Below, one piece after another: positions 52,992-62,137 of a stretch of DNA of 64,000 nt. This DNA is from Pseudomonas baltica (lineage in GTDB: Bacteria; Pseudomonadota; Gammaproteobacteria; Pseudomonadales; Pseudomonadaceae): contig NZ_JACMYH010000002.1 in the NCBI RefSeq assembly GCF_014235765.1, positions 496,001-560,000 on the forward strand, read 5' to 3'. Position 1 is the stretch's first letter, and each line of letters opens with the position of its first letter. The notes beneath the pieces are model-generated. The model was not told the origin of the DNA. It saw only the letters and a program-made list of their open reading frames with translations, and did no database searches. The translations under genes and the position numbers were made by a program.

Positions 52992-54458
52992 ATGGCTACT
53001 GTTTCCTCCACTACCGGTACCACGAACACCGCCGCGACTACCGCGGCTACCACCCCCGCCAAGAGCACCACCAGTACGACCAGCACCAGCGGGGCGATCA
53101 AATCCAGTGGTGTAGGCTCGGGTATCGACACCGATGCCATTGTCACCGCCTTGGTGAATGCCGAAAAAGCGCCCAAGCAAAAGCAGATCGATACGCAGAC
53201 GCTGACCACCACGACCACCTTGACCGCCGTGGGCACCGTCACCAGCGCGCTCGAAACGTATCGCACCGCCGTTGCCGCGATGAACAAGGCCTCGAACTTC
53301 AGTGGCCTGACGGGTGCCTCGTCCAACGACAAGGCTGCTTCGGTGACCGTAACCGATTCCGCTTCCGACGGTACCTACTCGCTGGAAGTGACAAGCCTTG
53401 CCAGCGCTTCGAAGATTTCTTCCGGCGTTTATGCCGACAAGAGCGACGCCGTGGTCAACGCCACGTCGACGCCCCAGACCCTGACGATCACCCAGTCCTA
53501 CAAGGACAGTGAGATCAGCATTCCGGCGGGTGCGACGTTGGCGCAGACGCGCGATCTGATCAACACCCAGATGGTGGGTCGCGGTATCAGTGCCAACATC
53601 CTCACCGACGCCAGTGGCTCGCGCCTGGTCCTGAGTTCGTCGACCACCGGCAAAGGCACCGAGATCACCATGACCGCGAGTGCCGACAGCGGCCTCGGCA
53701 AATTGACCGCTTCCACCACCGTGACCGAACCGGTCAATGCCGTCTACAAGATCGACGGCATCGAGATGGAGTCTTCGACCAACACAGTAGCTGCGGCCAT
53801 CAGTGGCGTGTCGCTCAAGTTGTTGGAGGCCGGCAGCAAGTCGACCATCTCCGTCAGCACCAACACCGATACCCTGAAGAAAGCCACCACCGGGTTCGTG
53901 GACGCCTACAACGCATTGATGACCCAGCTCAATACCTTGACCAAGGTCACCATCGGTGCCGACGGCACAACGAGTGGGGGAGGGCTGACCGGCGATTCCA
54001 CCGTGCGTCATATGATCCAGGCGATGCGCACCGAACTGGTCACCTCCTCGAGCTCAAGCAAGCTGACCCTGTCGCAGTTCGGGATCAACACCGACCGTAA
54101 GACCGGTCTGCTGGCGATGGATGACGCCAAGTGGAGCAAGGCCATGGCCGATACCGCCAACGTGGCGGCCATCCAGGACATGTTCACGGGCAAGGATGGC
54201 TTGCTTTCGCGCATGACCACGGCGACCGATGCCTATGCGGTGAAAGGCGGCATTCTCGCTTCGCGTTCGGACTCGCTCTCCGGCACGCTGACCAAACTGA
54301 CCGAGCAGCAGTTGTCCCTGGATCGTCGGATCAAGAACCTGACGGACACCTTGAATGCCAAGTACACCGCCATGGACACCCTCGTCGCGCAGCTCAACGC
54401 TACGAGCAAGAGCATCATGACCACGCTCAATGCGCTGAACAACTCCGACAACGACTGA
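52992..54458 (+). CDS. fliD: Filament cap protein FliD (HAP2)
   Basis: This 488-residue protein caps the filament and directs flagellin insertion. The N-terminal FliD domain begins about residue 35 (GVGSGIDTDAIVTALVNAEKAPK). The C-terminal domain contains GGILASRSDSLSGTLTKLTEQ and a final coiled coil (LNAKYTAMDTLVAQLNATSKSI). The first 35 residues are Thr-rich. AGGAG precedes the ATG, and a terminator follows the stop. Confidence 0.94.
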   Translation: MATVSSTTGTTNTAATTAATTPAKSTTSTTSTSGAIKSSGVGSGIDTDAIVTALVNAEKAPKQKQIDTQTLTTTTTLTAVGTVTSALETYRTAVAAMNKASNFSGLTGASSNDKAASVTVTDSASDGTYSLEVTSLASASKISSGVYADKSDAVVNATSTPQTLTITQSYKDSEISIPAGATLAQTRDLINTQMVGRGISANILTDASGSRLVLSSSTTGKGTEITMTASADSGLGKLTASTTVTEPVNAVYKIDGIEMESSTNTVAAAISGVSLKLLEAGSKSTISVSTNTDTLKKATTGFVDAYNALMTQLNTLTKVTIGADGTTSGGGLTGDSTVRHMIQAMRTELVTSSSSSKLTLSQFGINTDRKTGLLAMDDAKWSKAMADTANVAAIQDMFTGKDGLLSRMTTATDAYAVKGGILASRSDSLSGTLTKLTEQQLSLDRRIKNLTDTLNAKYTAMDTLVAQLNATSKSIMTTLNALNNSDND

Positions 54459-54473
54459 TGCATCGTGCAACCC

Positions 54474-54499
54474 AAAGGCCCGGCTCATTTCGGGCCTTT
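54474..54499 (+). terminator. Terminator hairpin after fliD
   Basis: AAAGGCCCG and CGGGCCTTT arms surround an eight-base loop, 15 bases after the fliD stop. The 3' arm ends in TTT, and a second T-run follows about a dozen bases later. Confidence 0.7.
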
Positions 54500-54586
54500 G
54501 CATATCAGTTTTTTACTCGATCGCACCTAGATCGAAGGCATTGCCCACCCGATGGCATGCATGTACGCATATTCCCTTCACTCGGC

Positions 54587-54613
54587 TAAAGTTTTGCCTC
54601 GGCGCGACGACAT
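54587..54613 (+). promoter_or_regulatory. Possible sigma-28 promoter of fliS-fliT
   Basis: The -35 element TAAAGTTT is a perfect match. After 11 bases comes GACGACAT, which agrees with GCCGATAA at five of eight positions. It ends 49 bases before the fliS ATG and lies downstream of the fliD terminator, so a promoter is needed here. Confidence 0.5.
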
Positions 54614-54662
54614 AGTAACCAAGCGATACAACATCAAATCATGTGTTACGAGGTCCGCCGCA

Positions 54663-55070
54663 ATGAACGCCATGAGAGCGCTGAGCCAATACCAGAAGGT
54701 CGATTCCCATGCCCAGACATCCGAAGCCACGCCGCATCGGCTGGTGCAGATGCTGATGCAGGGCAGTCTCGATCGCATGGCCCAGGCCAAGGGTGCGCTG
54801 AGCCGTGGTCAGGTATCGCAGAAGGGCGAGATGCTCGGCAAGGCCGTGGCCATCATTGGTGGCCTGCGCCAGGGGCTGGATCCAAGCAAGGCCGGCGAGT
54901 CGCAATCCATCAAGGACCTCGACGACCTTTACGCCTACATGTCCGGCCGCCTGACCGAAGCCAACATCAAGAATGATCCGCAGTTGATCGACGAAGTCGC
55001 CCGGCTGATGATCACCGTCAAGAGCGGTTGGGACGCCATCGCCAGCCACGAATCGGCACAGCCGGCCTGA
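54663..55070 (+). CDS. fliS: Flagellin export chaperone FliS
   Basis: This 135-residue helical protein binds the C-terminus of flagellin before export. The diagnostic segments are SEATPHRLVQMLMQGSLDRMAQAKGAL and DLDDLYAYMSGRLTEANIKND. I chose ATG at 54663, preceded by GAGG, giving the normal FliS length; the frame is open 37 codons upstream through the promoter region. fliT follows after ten bases. Confidence 0.93.
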   Translation: MNAMRALSQYQKVDSHAQTSEATPHRLVQMLMQGSLDRMAQAKGALSRGQVSQKGEMLGKAVAIIGGLRQGLDPSKAGESQSIKDLDDLYAYMSGRLTEANIKNDPQLIDEVARLMITVKSGWDAIASHESAQPA

Positions 55071-55080
55071 GGAGTTTGCC

Positions 55081-55374
55081 ATGAGTGCACTACAGCGGAT
55101 TCAGCAGACTCGCCACGCCTTGGTAGACGCCATGCAGGCAGGCGATTGGGACGCGATCGGCGTTCTGGACATCGAATGCCGGGCTTGTGTCGACAGCGTA
55201 TTGCAGGAAGTCCCGGAAGACCCAGTGCAGTTGCGCAGTCACCTCGAGGATCTGCTCGAGGTCTACCGTCAATTACTCAACGTCACTCGATTAGCGCGTC
55301 AGTCAGTTGTCGACGAAATGTCACAGTTCACCCAAGCGAAGAACGCTGCAAAGGTTTACCATCTGTTCCGCTGA
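55081..55374 (+). CDS. fliT: FliT-like flagellar chaperone
   Basis: This 97-residue, mostly helical protein sits in the position of FliT in Pseudomonas, right after fliS with a GGAG ribosome-binding site. FliT-type proteins act as export chaperones for FliD. Sequence conservation in this family is low, so the assignment rests on size, helical content (for example RSHLEDLLEVYRQLLNVTRLA) and gene order. Confidence 0.75.
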   Translation: MSALQRIQQTRHALVDAMQAGDWDAIGVLDIECRACVDSVLQEVPEDPVQLRSHLEDLLEVYRQLLNVTRLARQSVVDEMSQFTQAKNAAKVYHLFR

Positions 55375-55394
55375 CAGCCCATTGCGCCATAAAT

Positions 55395-55423
55395 TTGACT
55401 AAGTCGATTTTTTTGCCTTTACT
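55395..55423 (+). promoter_or_regulatory. Sigma-70-like promoter of fleQ
   Basis: TTGACT and TTTACT are separated by 17 bases in the 152-base gap before fleQ. The -35 hexamer matches at five of six positions and the -10 at four of six. The top regulator of the cascade is expected to use the housekeeping sigma factor. Confidence 0.55.
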
Positions 55424-55526
55424 AGTGGCTGTTACGATTCGTCTGGCGTCTGTTAGCTGAAACCATGGCCAAAAACGTCGAAAGCGCCCTTTCGGGCTTC
55501 GAGTTGACTAGGGAAGTTGCTATTGC

Positions 55527-57008
55527 ATGTGGCGTGAAACCAAAATTCTGCTGATCGATGACGATAGCGTTCGCCGCCGGGATCTGGCGGTCATCCTGAA
55601 CTTTCTTGGCGAAGAGAACCTGGCCTGTGGCAGCGCTGACTGGCAGATGTCGGTCGACGCGCTGTCGTCCAGCCGCGAGGTGCTCTGCGTCCTGGTGGGG
55701 GAGGTGTCTTCGGGCAACCTTGCCGGCCTGCTGAAGACGCTCGCCAACTGGGACGAGTTCCTGCCGGTGTTGCTGCTGGGCGAGCCAGGTGCCGTCGAGC
55801 TGCCCGACGACCTGCGTCGTCGCGTGCTGTCGCACCTGGAGATGCCGCCCAGCTACAGCAAGCTGCTCGATTCGCTGCACCGTGCCCAGGTCTATCGCGA
55901 GATGTACGACCAGGCCCGCGAGCGCGGCCGTCAGCGCGAACCCAACCTGTTCCGCAGCCTGGTGGGCACCAGCCGCGCCATCCAGCATGTGCGCCAGATG
56001 ATGCAGCAAGTGGCCGATACCGATGCCAGCGTGCTCATCCTCGGCGAGTCGGGTACCGGCAAGGAAGTGGTCGCGCGCAACCTGCACTACCATTCCAAGC
56101 GTCGCGATGCGCCGTTCGTGCCGGTGAACTGTGGCGCGATTCCGGCCGAGTTGCTCGAAAGCGAGCTGTTCGGTCACGAGAAGGGCGCTTTCACCGGCGC
56201 GATCACCAGCCGCGCCGGCCGCTTCGAGTTGGCCAACGGCGGTACCCTGTTCCTCGACGAAATCGGCGACATGCCGTTGCCGATGCAGGTCAAACTGCTG
56301 CGAGTGTTACAGGAACGGACATTCGAGCGCGTGGGCAGCAACAAGACCCAGAGCATCGATGTGCGCATCATTGCGGCCACGCACAAGAATCTGGAAAGCA
56401 TGATCGAGGTCGGCACGTTCCGTGAAGACCTGTATTACCGCCTCAACGTGTTCCCCATCGAGATGGCCCCGCTGCGCGAGCGCGTGGAAGACATCCCGCT
56501 GTTGATGAACGAGCTGATCTCGCGCATGGAGCATGAAAAGCGTGGGTCGATCCGCTTCAACTCGGCAGCCATCATGTCGCTCTGCCGCCATGGCTGGCCG
56601 GGCAACGTGCGTGAATTAGCCAACCTGGTCGAGCGGATGGCGATCATGCATCCGTATGGTGTGATTGGCGTGGTCGAGTTGCCGAAGAAATTTCGCTACG
56701 TCGACGACGAAGACGAGCAATTGGTCGACAGCCTGCGCAGCGATCTGGAAGAGCGTGTGGCAATCAACGGCCATACGCCCGACTTCGCTTCCAGCGCCAT
56801 GCTGCCGCCCGAGGGGCTCGACCTCAAGGACTACCTGGGCGGATTGGAACAGGGTTTGATCCAGCAGGCGCTGGACGATGCCAATGGTATCGTCGCCCGC
56901 GCTGCGGAACGTCTGCGCATCCGCCGTACCACCCTGGTGGAGAAGATGCGCAAGTACGGCATGAGCCGACGCGAAGGCGAGGGCGAAGAGCAACAGGCAG
57001 ACGATTGA
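55527..57008 (+). CDS. fleQ: Flagellar master regulator FleQ
   Basis: This 493-residue enhancer-binding protein activates sigma-54 flagellar promoters and, through c-di-GMP, controls adhesion and exopolysaccharide genes. The N-terminal FleQ domain is receiver-like but lacks the phospho-Asp. The AAA+ domain has Walker A GESGTGKE at 173-180 and the sigma-54 contact loop GAFTGA at 220-225. The C-terminal Fis-type helix-turn-helix reads [18 protein letters not shown]. It precedes fleS by 225 bases. FleQ is reported to influence lap adhesin genes in P. putida, which links the two halves of this window. Confidence 0.95.
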   Translation: MWRETKILLIDDDSVRRRDLAVILNFLGEENLACGSADWQMSVDALSSSREVLCVLVGEVSSGNLAGLLKTLANWDEFLPVLLLGEPGAVELPDDLRRRVLSHLEMPPSYSKLLDSLHRAQVYREMYDQARERGRQREPNLFRSLVGTSRAIQHVRQMMQQVADTDASVLILGESGTGKEVVARNLHYHSKRRDAPFVPVNCGAIPAELLESELFGHEKGAFTGAITSRAGRFELANGGTLFLDEIGDMPLPMQVKLLRVLQERTFERVGSNKTQSIDVRIIAATHKNLESMIEVGTFREDLYYRLNVFPIEMAPLRERVEDIPLLMNELISRMEHEKRGSIRFNSAAIMSLCRHGWPGNVRELANLVERMAIMHPYGVIGVVELPKKFRYVDDEDEQLVDSLRSDLEERVAINGHTPDFASSAMLPPEGLDLKDYLGGLEQGLIQQALDDANGIVARAAERLRIRRTTLVEKMRKYGMSRREGEGEEQQADD

Positions 57009-57024
57009 CGCCTGCGGCTCGACC

Positions 57025-57049
57025 GGCCGCTGCCCTGCAGGCAGTGGCC
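57025..57049 (+). terminator. Hairpin after fleQ
   Basis: Ten-base arms GGCCGCTGCC and GGCAGTGGCC (one G-U pair) with a CTGCA loop lie 16 bases after the fleQ stop. No T-run follows, so termination would have to be inefficient or Rho-assisted. Confidence 0.45.
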
Positions 57050-57165
57050 ATGCTTCATACAACATCTGCCGTTTCCGGCAAAGCGCGCCAAGCGCTTGAA
57101 CTCCCAGACTTTCCCTGTGCCATTCGACTGTTCCTTGCGGCGCTCGCAGCCCGCAGGGTTTCATT

Positions 57166-57180
57166 CGGCACGGCTATTGC
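57166..57180 (+). promoter_or_regulatory. Sigma-54 promoter of fleS-fleR
   Basis: CGGCAC-N5-TTGC differs from the -24/-12 consensus at the first base only. It lies 53 bases upstream of the fleS ATG. FleQ is the known activator of fleSR in P. aeruginosa. Confidence 0.78.
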
Positions 57181-57233
57181 TTTTATCCCTTTCACGATAC
57201 CGTTTTTGACGGTGAGCCAAGTGAGAGAGACCC

Positions 57234-58451
57234 ATGCCACAGGCCGCTATCCAGCCCTCCGCGCCCATGCCCCGCAGCGACGCTTCCGTGTCCGTAGCGC
57301 CATCCGACAGCCGCCAGGGGCTGGACCAGGCGTTCGTCCTGTTCGACCAGATGTCCGACCGCTTGAGCGACTCCTACAGCCTGCTCGAGGCGCGCGTGGC
57401 ATCGCTCAAGGGTGAGCTGGAAGTGGTCAGCGCCCAGCGCCTGGCCGAACTGGCGGAAAAGGAACGGCTTGCCAATCGCCTGCAGAACCTGCTCGATCTG
57501 TTGCCCGGCGGCGTCATCGTCATCGATGGGCATGGTCGTGTGCGCGAAGCCAACCCGGCAGCCGCGAATATGCTGGGTGCGCCTCTGGAAGGCGAACTGT
57601 GGCGCGAGGTGATCGTCCGCAGTTTCGCGCCACGCCGCGACGACGGTCATGAAATCTCTTTGATCGATGGGCGGCGTCTGTCGATTTCCACCCGCTCGCT
57701 GGACGCCGAGCCTGGTCAATTGGTGTTGCTTACCGATCTGACCGAGACCCGCCGTCTGCAGAGCGAAGTGGCGCGCAGTGAGCGCCTGTCGTCACTGGGC
57801 CGGATGATGGCCTCGCTGGCCCACCAGATACGCACGCCGCTGTCGGCAGCGCTGTTGTACGCCAGTCACCTGACCGAAAAACCACTGCCGGTGCAGACCC
57901 AGCAGCGCTTCGCTGGACGCCTCAAGGAGCGTCTGCACGAACTGGAAAACCAGGTTCGCGACATGCTGGTGTTCGCCCGCGGCGAGCTGCCGCTGCCCGA
58001 TCGCCTCACGCCCCGCCAGTTGCTGCAGGCCCTGCAGGCCGCCGCCCAGCCCCATGTGCACAATGTTGCCGTGCGTTGGCAGTGCGACAGCCATGCCGGC
58101 GAGTTGCTGTGCAACAAGGATACCTTGGTGGGCGCGGTACTCAACCTGATCGACAACGCCATCCAGGCCAGCGCCGGCGAGGCACGGCTGAAGGTCCATC
58201 TGTATGCGCGCGACGACACCCTGCGCCTTTGCGTCAGTGACGATGGGCCTGGCATGGCTCCGGCAACGCTGGCGCGGCTCGGTGAGCCGTTCTTCACCAC
58301 CAAGCCCACCGGTACCGGGCTCGGCCTGTCGGTGGTCAAGGCCGTGGCAAGGGCGCATCAAGGCGAGTTGATACTGCGCTCCACGCTTGGCCGCGGCTGC
58401 TGCGCCACTTTGACCCTGCCATTGGTGGCCCTGCAGGAGCGCGCTCCATGA
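57234..58451 (+). CDS. fleS: Sensor histidine kinase FleS
   Basis: This 405-residue kinase has no transmembrane segment and is cytoplasmic. A PAS domain (about 80-175) is followed by the HisKA phospho-acceptor H197 in MMASLAHQIRTPLSAALL. The ATPase domain has the N-box NLIDNAIQAS, the G1 box DDGPGMAP and the G2 box GTGLGLSVV. It is the partner of FleR and overlaps its start codon by four bases (ATGA). Confidence 0.95.
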   Translation: MPQAAIQPSAPMPRSDASVSVAPSDSRQGLDQAFVLFDQMSDRLSDSYSLLEARVASLKGELEVVSAQRLAELAEKERLANRLQNLLDLLPGGVIVIDGHGRVREANPAAANMLGAPLEGELWREVIVRSFAPRRDDGHEISLIDGRRLSISTRSLDAEPGQLVLLTDLTETRRLQSEVARSERLSSLGRMMASLAHQIRTPLSAALLYASHLTEKPLPVQTQQRFAGRLKERLHELENQVRDMLVFARGELPLPDRLTPRQLLQALQAAAQPHVHNVAVRWQCDSHAGELLCNKDTLVGAVLNLIDNAIQASAGEARLKVHLYARDDTLRLCVSDDGPGMAPATLARLGEPFFTTKPTGTGLGLSVVKAVARAHQGELILRSTLGRGCCATLTLPLVALQERAP

Positions 58452-59857
58452 GCATCAAGGTGCTGTTGGTCGAGGACGACCGGGCCCTGCGCGAGGCGCT
58501 GGGCGATACGCTGGAGCTGGGTGGCTTCGAATTCGAGGCGGTGACCTGTGCCGAGGAAGCATTGTTGGCAGTGGCGCGCGAGCCCTTCGGGATCGTGGTC
58601 AGCGACGTCAACATGCCCGGTATCGATGGGCACCAGTTGCTTGCCAGGCTGCGCGCCCGGCAGCCGCAACTGCCGGTGTTGCTGATGACGGCCCATGGCG
58701 CCGTCGAGCGTGCGGTGGATGCCATGCGCCAGGGCGCGGCGGACTACCTGGTCAAGCCCTTCGAGCCGCGCGCGCTGCTCGACTTGGTGACCCGGCATGG
58801 CCGCGGCCTGGTCCCGGCCGGTACCGATCACGGCCCGGTCGCACTGGAGCCCGCCAGCCTCGCCTTGCTCGAGCTGGCGGCACGGGTTGCACGCAGTGAT
58901 TCCACGGTGCTGATATCCGGTGAATCAGGCACCGGCAAGGAAGTGCTGGCACGCTACATTCACCAGCAGTCGCGGCGCGCAGAACAGGCGTTCGTCGCCA
59001 TCAATTGCGCGGCGATTCCCGACAATATGCTCGAAGCCACGCTGTTTGGCCACGAGAAGGGCGCGTTCACCGGCGCTGTCGCGGCGCAGGCGGGCAAGTT
59101 CGAGCAGGCCGATGGCGGCACCTTGTTGCTCGATGAAATTTCCGAGATGCCGCTGGGCCTGCAGGCCAAGCTGTTGCGTGTGTTGCAGGAGCGTGAGGTC
59201 GAGCGCGTCGGCGCGCGCAAACCCATTGCCCTGGACATACGCGTCATCGCCACCACCAACCGCAACCTGGCGGCCGACGTGGCGGCGGGGCGCTTTCGCG
59301 AAGACCTGTTCTACCGTCTTTCGGTCTTCCCGCTGGCGTGGACACCTCTGCGCGAGCGCCGCGCCGATATCCTGCCGCTGGCGCGACGCTTGTTGGACCG
59401 CCATGTCGACAAGATGAAGCACGCGCCTGTGCGTTTCTCGCCACCGGCCGAACAGTGCCTGCTCGATCATCCGTGGCCGGGCAACGTTCGCGAGTTGGAC
59501 AACGCCATTCAGCGCGCCTTGATCCTGCAGCACGGCGGCTTGATCCAGGCAGCCGACTTCTGCCTGGCCGGGCCTGCAGGCGCGGCACCGCTGCCGCCGT
59601 TGAGCCTGGCGGTGCAAGCCCGAGCCCCAGCACTGCCGTTGGAAACCCAGGCCCCGGTCGGGCTGCCGGCCGGCGCGTTGGAGGACGATCTGCGCCGACG
59701 GGAATTCGAAATGATCATCGACACCCTGCGCAGCGAGCGCGGCCGCCGCAAGGAAGCCGCCGAGCGCCTGGGCATCAGTCCACGGACGCTGCGCTACAAG
59801 CTGGCGCAGATGCGCGATGCCGGAATGGACGTGGAGGCCAGTCTGTTCGCCTCGTGA
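58448..59857 (+). CDS. fleR: Sigma-54-dependent response regulator FleR
   Basis: This 469-residue activator turns on later flagellar operons. The receiver domain has phospho-acceptor D53 in VVSDVNMPGIDG. The AAA+ domain has Walker A GESGTGKE at 158-165 and GAFTGA at 205-210. A C-terminal Fis-type helix-turn-helix contains RKEAAERLGISPRTLRYKL. Translation is coupled to fleS by the ATGA overlap. It is the last gene before the fliE promoter. Confidence 0.95.
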   Translation: MSIKVLLVEDDRALREALGDTLELGGFEFEAVTCAEEALLAVAREPFGIVVSDVNMPGIDGHQLLARLRARQPQLPVLLMTAHGAVERAVDAMRQGAADYLVKPFEPRALLDLVTRHGRGLVPAGTDHGPVALEPASLALLELAARVARSDSTVLISGESGTGKEVLARYIHQQSRRAEQAFVAINCAAIPDNMLEATLFGHEKGAFTGAVAAQAGKFEQADGGTLLLDEISEMPLGLQAKLLRVLQEREVERVGARKPIALDIRVIATTNRNLAADVAAGRFREDLFYRLSVFPLAWTPLRERRADILPLARRLLDRHVDKMKHAPVRFSPPAEQCLLDHPWPGNVRELDNAIQRALILQHGGLIQAADFCLAGPAGAAPLPPLSLAVQARAPALPLETQAPVGLPAGALEDDLRRREFEMIIDTLRSERGRRKEAAERLGISPRTLRYKLAQMRDAGMDVEASLFAS

Positions 59858-59931
59858 CGGACGCCCGCTGACTGGCAGCGACTGCGGCGATTCGTCGCCA
59901 TCGATCTGTTTCGCAAGCCTGCGACTGCAAC

Positions 59932-59946
59932 TGGCACCCTCCTTGC
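59932..59946 (+). promoter_or_regulatory. Sigma-54 promoter of the fliE operon
   Basis: TGGCAC-N5-TTGC is a perfect -24/-12 match, 62 bases upstream of the fliE ATG. The leader would be about 50 bases. Confidence 0.9.
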
Positions 59947-60008
59947 TACTACCTCTGTAGTGAATGCAGCAGTGTCAAAAAAACGCAGGTCGTCGCAGAG
60001 GGTCACCC

Positions 60009-60335
60009 ATGAGCCAAGGTATTGAATTCAACCGCTTGATGCTGGACATGCGCGCCATGCAGGCGGACGCCATGGCCAGGCCTGCGGCGGTTGCGGCGCC
60101 GGAAGTTGGCGCCAGCAGCTTTGCCGACATGCTCGGCGGCGCCATCAACAAGGTCGCGGACGTGCAGGGTGCTTCCAGCCAACTGGCCACTGCTTTCGAG
60201 ATCGGCAAGAGCGGCGTCGACCTTACCGATGTGATGGTCGCTTCGCAGAAAGCCAGTGTCTCGTTCCAAGCCTTGACCCAAGTGCGCAACAAGCTGGTCC
60301 AGGCATACCAAGACATCATGCAGATGCCGGTCTGA
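60009..60335 (+). CDS. fliE: Flagellar hook-basal body protein FliE
   Basis: This 108-residue protein links the MS ring to the proximal rod. The FliE domain covers the C-terminal 80 residues ([20 protein letters not shown] and [24 protein letters not shown]). I chose ATG at 60009, preceded by AGAGGG; the frame is open 15 codons upstream without a site. It heads the fliEFGH operon. Confidence 0.95.
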   Translation: MSQGIEFNRLMLDMRAMQADAMARPAAVAAPEVGASSFADMLGGAINKVADVQGASSQLATAFEIGKSGVDLTDVMVASQKASVSFQALTQVRNKLVQAYQDIMQMPV

Positions 60336-60349
60336 GGACGAATTGAGTC

Positions 60350-62137
60350 ATGGCTGAAGCGACCACCGATAACCTCCCTGCCAAGAGCGGCAACAAATCG
60401 CCGCTCATGGGCTTGTCTGTCCTGCAGAATCTGTCGCAGATGACCATGCTGCGTCAGGTCGGCCTGTTGGTCGGCCTGGCTGCGAGCGTCGCGATCGGCT
60501 TTGCCGTGGTGCTCTGGTCGCAGCAACCCGACTACCGGCCGCTGTACGGTAGCCTGGCGGGCATGGACACCAAGCAGGTGATCGACACCCTGACCACGGC
60601 CAACATTCCCTATACCGTGGAACCCAACTCCGGCGCCTTGCTGGTCAAGGCCGACGACCAGTCGCGTGCGCGCATCGCCCTGGCCTCGGCCGGCGTTGCA
60701 CCCAGCGACGGCAACGTCGGCTACGAGTCGCTCGACAAGGAACAAGGCCTGGGCACCAGCCAGTTCATGGAAACGGCGCGCTACCGCCGCAGCCTGGAAG
60801 GGGAGCTGGCCCGCACCATCGGCAGCCTGAACAATATCCGGGCTGCGCGCGTGCACCTGGCCATCCCGAAGAGTTCGGTGTTCGTCCGTGACGAACGCAA
60901 GCCAACCGCCTCGGTGCTGGTGGAAATGTACCCCAACCGGACCCTGGACGCCGGCCAGGTCGCGGCCATCGTCAATCTGGTGGCGACCAGCGTGCCGGAA
61001 CTGAACAAGTCCAACGTGTCGGTCGTCGACCAGAAGGGCACCCTGCTGTCGGCGCAGCTGGAAGACAACGCGTTGACCATGGCCGGCAAGCAGTACGACT
61101 ACAGTCGCCGCATGGAAAGCATGCTGACCCAGCGTGTCCACAACATACTGCAACCGGTGGTGGGCAGTGATCGGTTCAAGGCCGAGGTGTCGGCGGACCT
61201 GGATTTCAGCGCGGTCGAGTCGACCTCCGAGCAGTTCAACCCGGACCAGCCGGCACTGCGCAGCGAGCAGTCCACCAGCGAGCAACGTTCCAGCGGTTCG
61301 GGCCCATCGGGTGTGCCCGGCGCTTTGAGCAACCAGCCACCGGGCCCGGCCACTGCACCGCAGAATGCCGCCCAGGGTCAGGCAGCTGCCGGCGCGATCC
61401 AACCAGGCCAGCCGCTGCTCGACGCCAATGGCCAGCAGATCATGGATCCGGCCACCGGCCAGCCGATGCTGGCGCCGTATCCGGCCGACAAGCGTCAGCA
61501 GTCGACCAAGAATTTCGAGCTCGACCGCTCCATCAGCCACACCAAGCAGCAGCAGGGTCGCCTGATCCGGTTGTCGGTCGCCGTGGTGGTCGATGACCAG
61601 GCCAAGGTCAACCCGGCCGACGGCACCGTGACCCTGGCGCCCTGGAATGCCCAGGAGCTGGCCCGTTTCACCCGTCTGGTACAGGATGCCGTGGGCTTCG
61701 ATGCGAGCCGTGGCGACAGCGTGACCGTGATCAACGTACCGTTCGCGCCCAACTCGGCGGAAGTCATCACCGAGCCTGCGTTCTACAAGGAACCCTGGTT
61801 CTGGGACATCATGAAACAGGCGCTGGGCGTGCTGTTCATCCTGGTCCTGGTGTTCGGCGTGTTGCGCCCGGTGCTGACCAACATCACCGGTGGTGGCAAA
61901 TCCAGGCCGGGCGATGGCGAACTTGGTGCCGTCGGCGGGGTGGGCGGTGTGGCCGCCCTGGGCATGGACAGCGAGCTGGCCAACGATAGGGTCAGCCTGG
62001 GTGGGCCGCAGAGCATTCTGCTGCCCAGCCCGACCGAGGGCTATGACGCCCAACTGAATGCAATCAAGAGTCTTGTGGCCGAAGACCCGGGCCGAGTGGC
62101 CCAGGTCGTGAAAGAGTGGATCAATGCCGATGAGTAG
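60350..62137 (+). CDS. fliF: Flagellar MS-ring protein FliF
   Basis: This 595-residue inner-membrane protein forms the MS ring. The N-terminal transmembrane segment is at about residues 41-58 (VGLLVGLAASVAIGFAVV). The YscJ/FliF ring-building region covers about 60-300 (YRPLYGSLAGMDTKQVIDTL, RVHLAIPKSSVFVRDERKPTAS). A disordered Pro/Gln/Gly-rich linker spans about 325-395. The second transmembrane segment is near 490 (ALGVLFILVLVFGVL), and a cytoplasmic FliG-binding tail ends the protein. Its 3' end overlaps fliG. Confidence 0.95.
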   Translation: MAEATTDNLPAKSGNKSPLMGLSVLQNLSQMTMLRQVGLLVGLAASVAIGFAVVLWSQQPDYRPLYGSLAGMDTKQVIDTLTTANIPYTVEPNSGALLVKADDQSRARIALASAGVAPSDGNVGYESLDKEQGLGTSQFMETARYRRSLEGELARTIGSLNNIRAARVHLAIPKSSVFVRDERKPTASVLVEMYPNRTLDAGQVAAIVNLVATSVPELNKSNVSVVDQKGTLLSAQLEDNALTMAGKQYDYSRRMESMLTQRVHNILQPVVGSDRFKAEVSADLDFSAVESTSEQFNPDQPALRSEQSTSEQRSSGSGPSGVPGALSNQPPGPATAPQNAAQGQAAAGAIQPGQPLLDANGQQIMDPATGQPMLAPYPADKRQQSTKNFELDRSISHTKQQQGRLIRLSVAVVVDDQAKVNPADGTVTLAPWNAQELARFTRLVQDAVGFDASRGDSVTVINVPFAPNSAEVITEPAFYKEPWFWDIMKQALGVLFILVLVFGVLRPVLTNITGGGKSRPGDGELGAVGGVGGVAALGMDSELANDRVSLGGPQSILLPSPTEGYDAQLNAIKSLVAEDPGRVAQVVKEWINADE

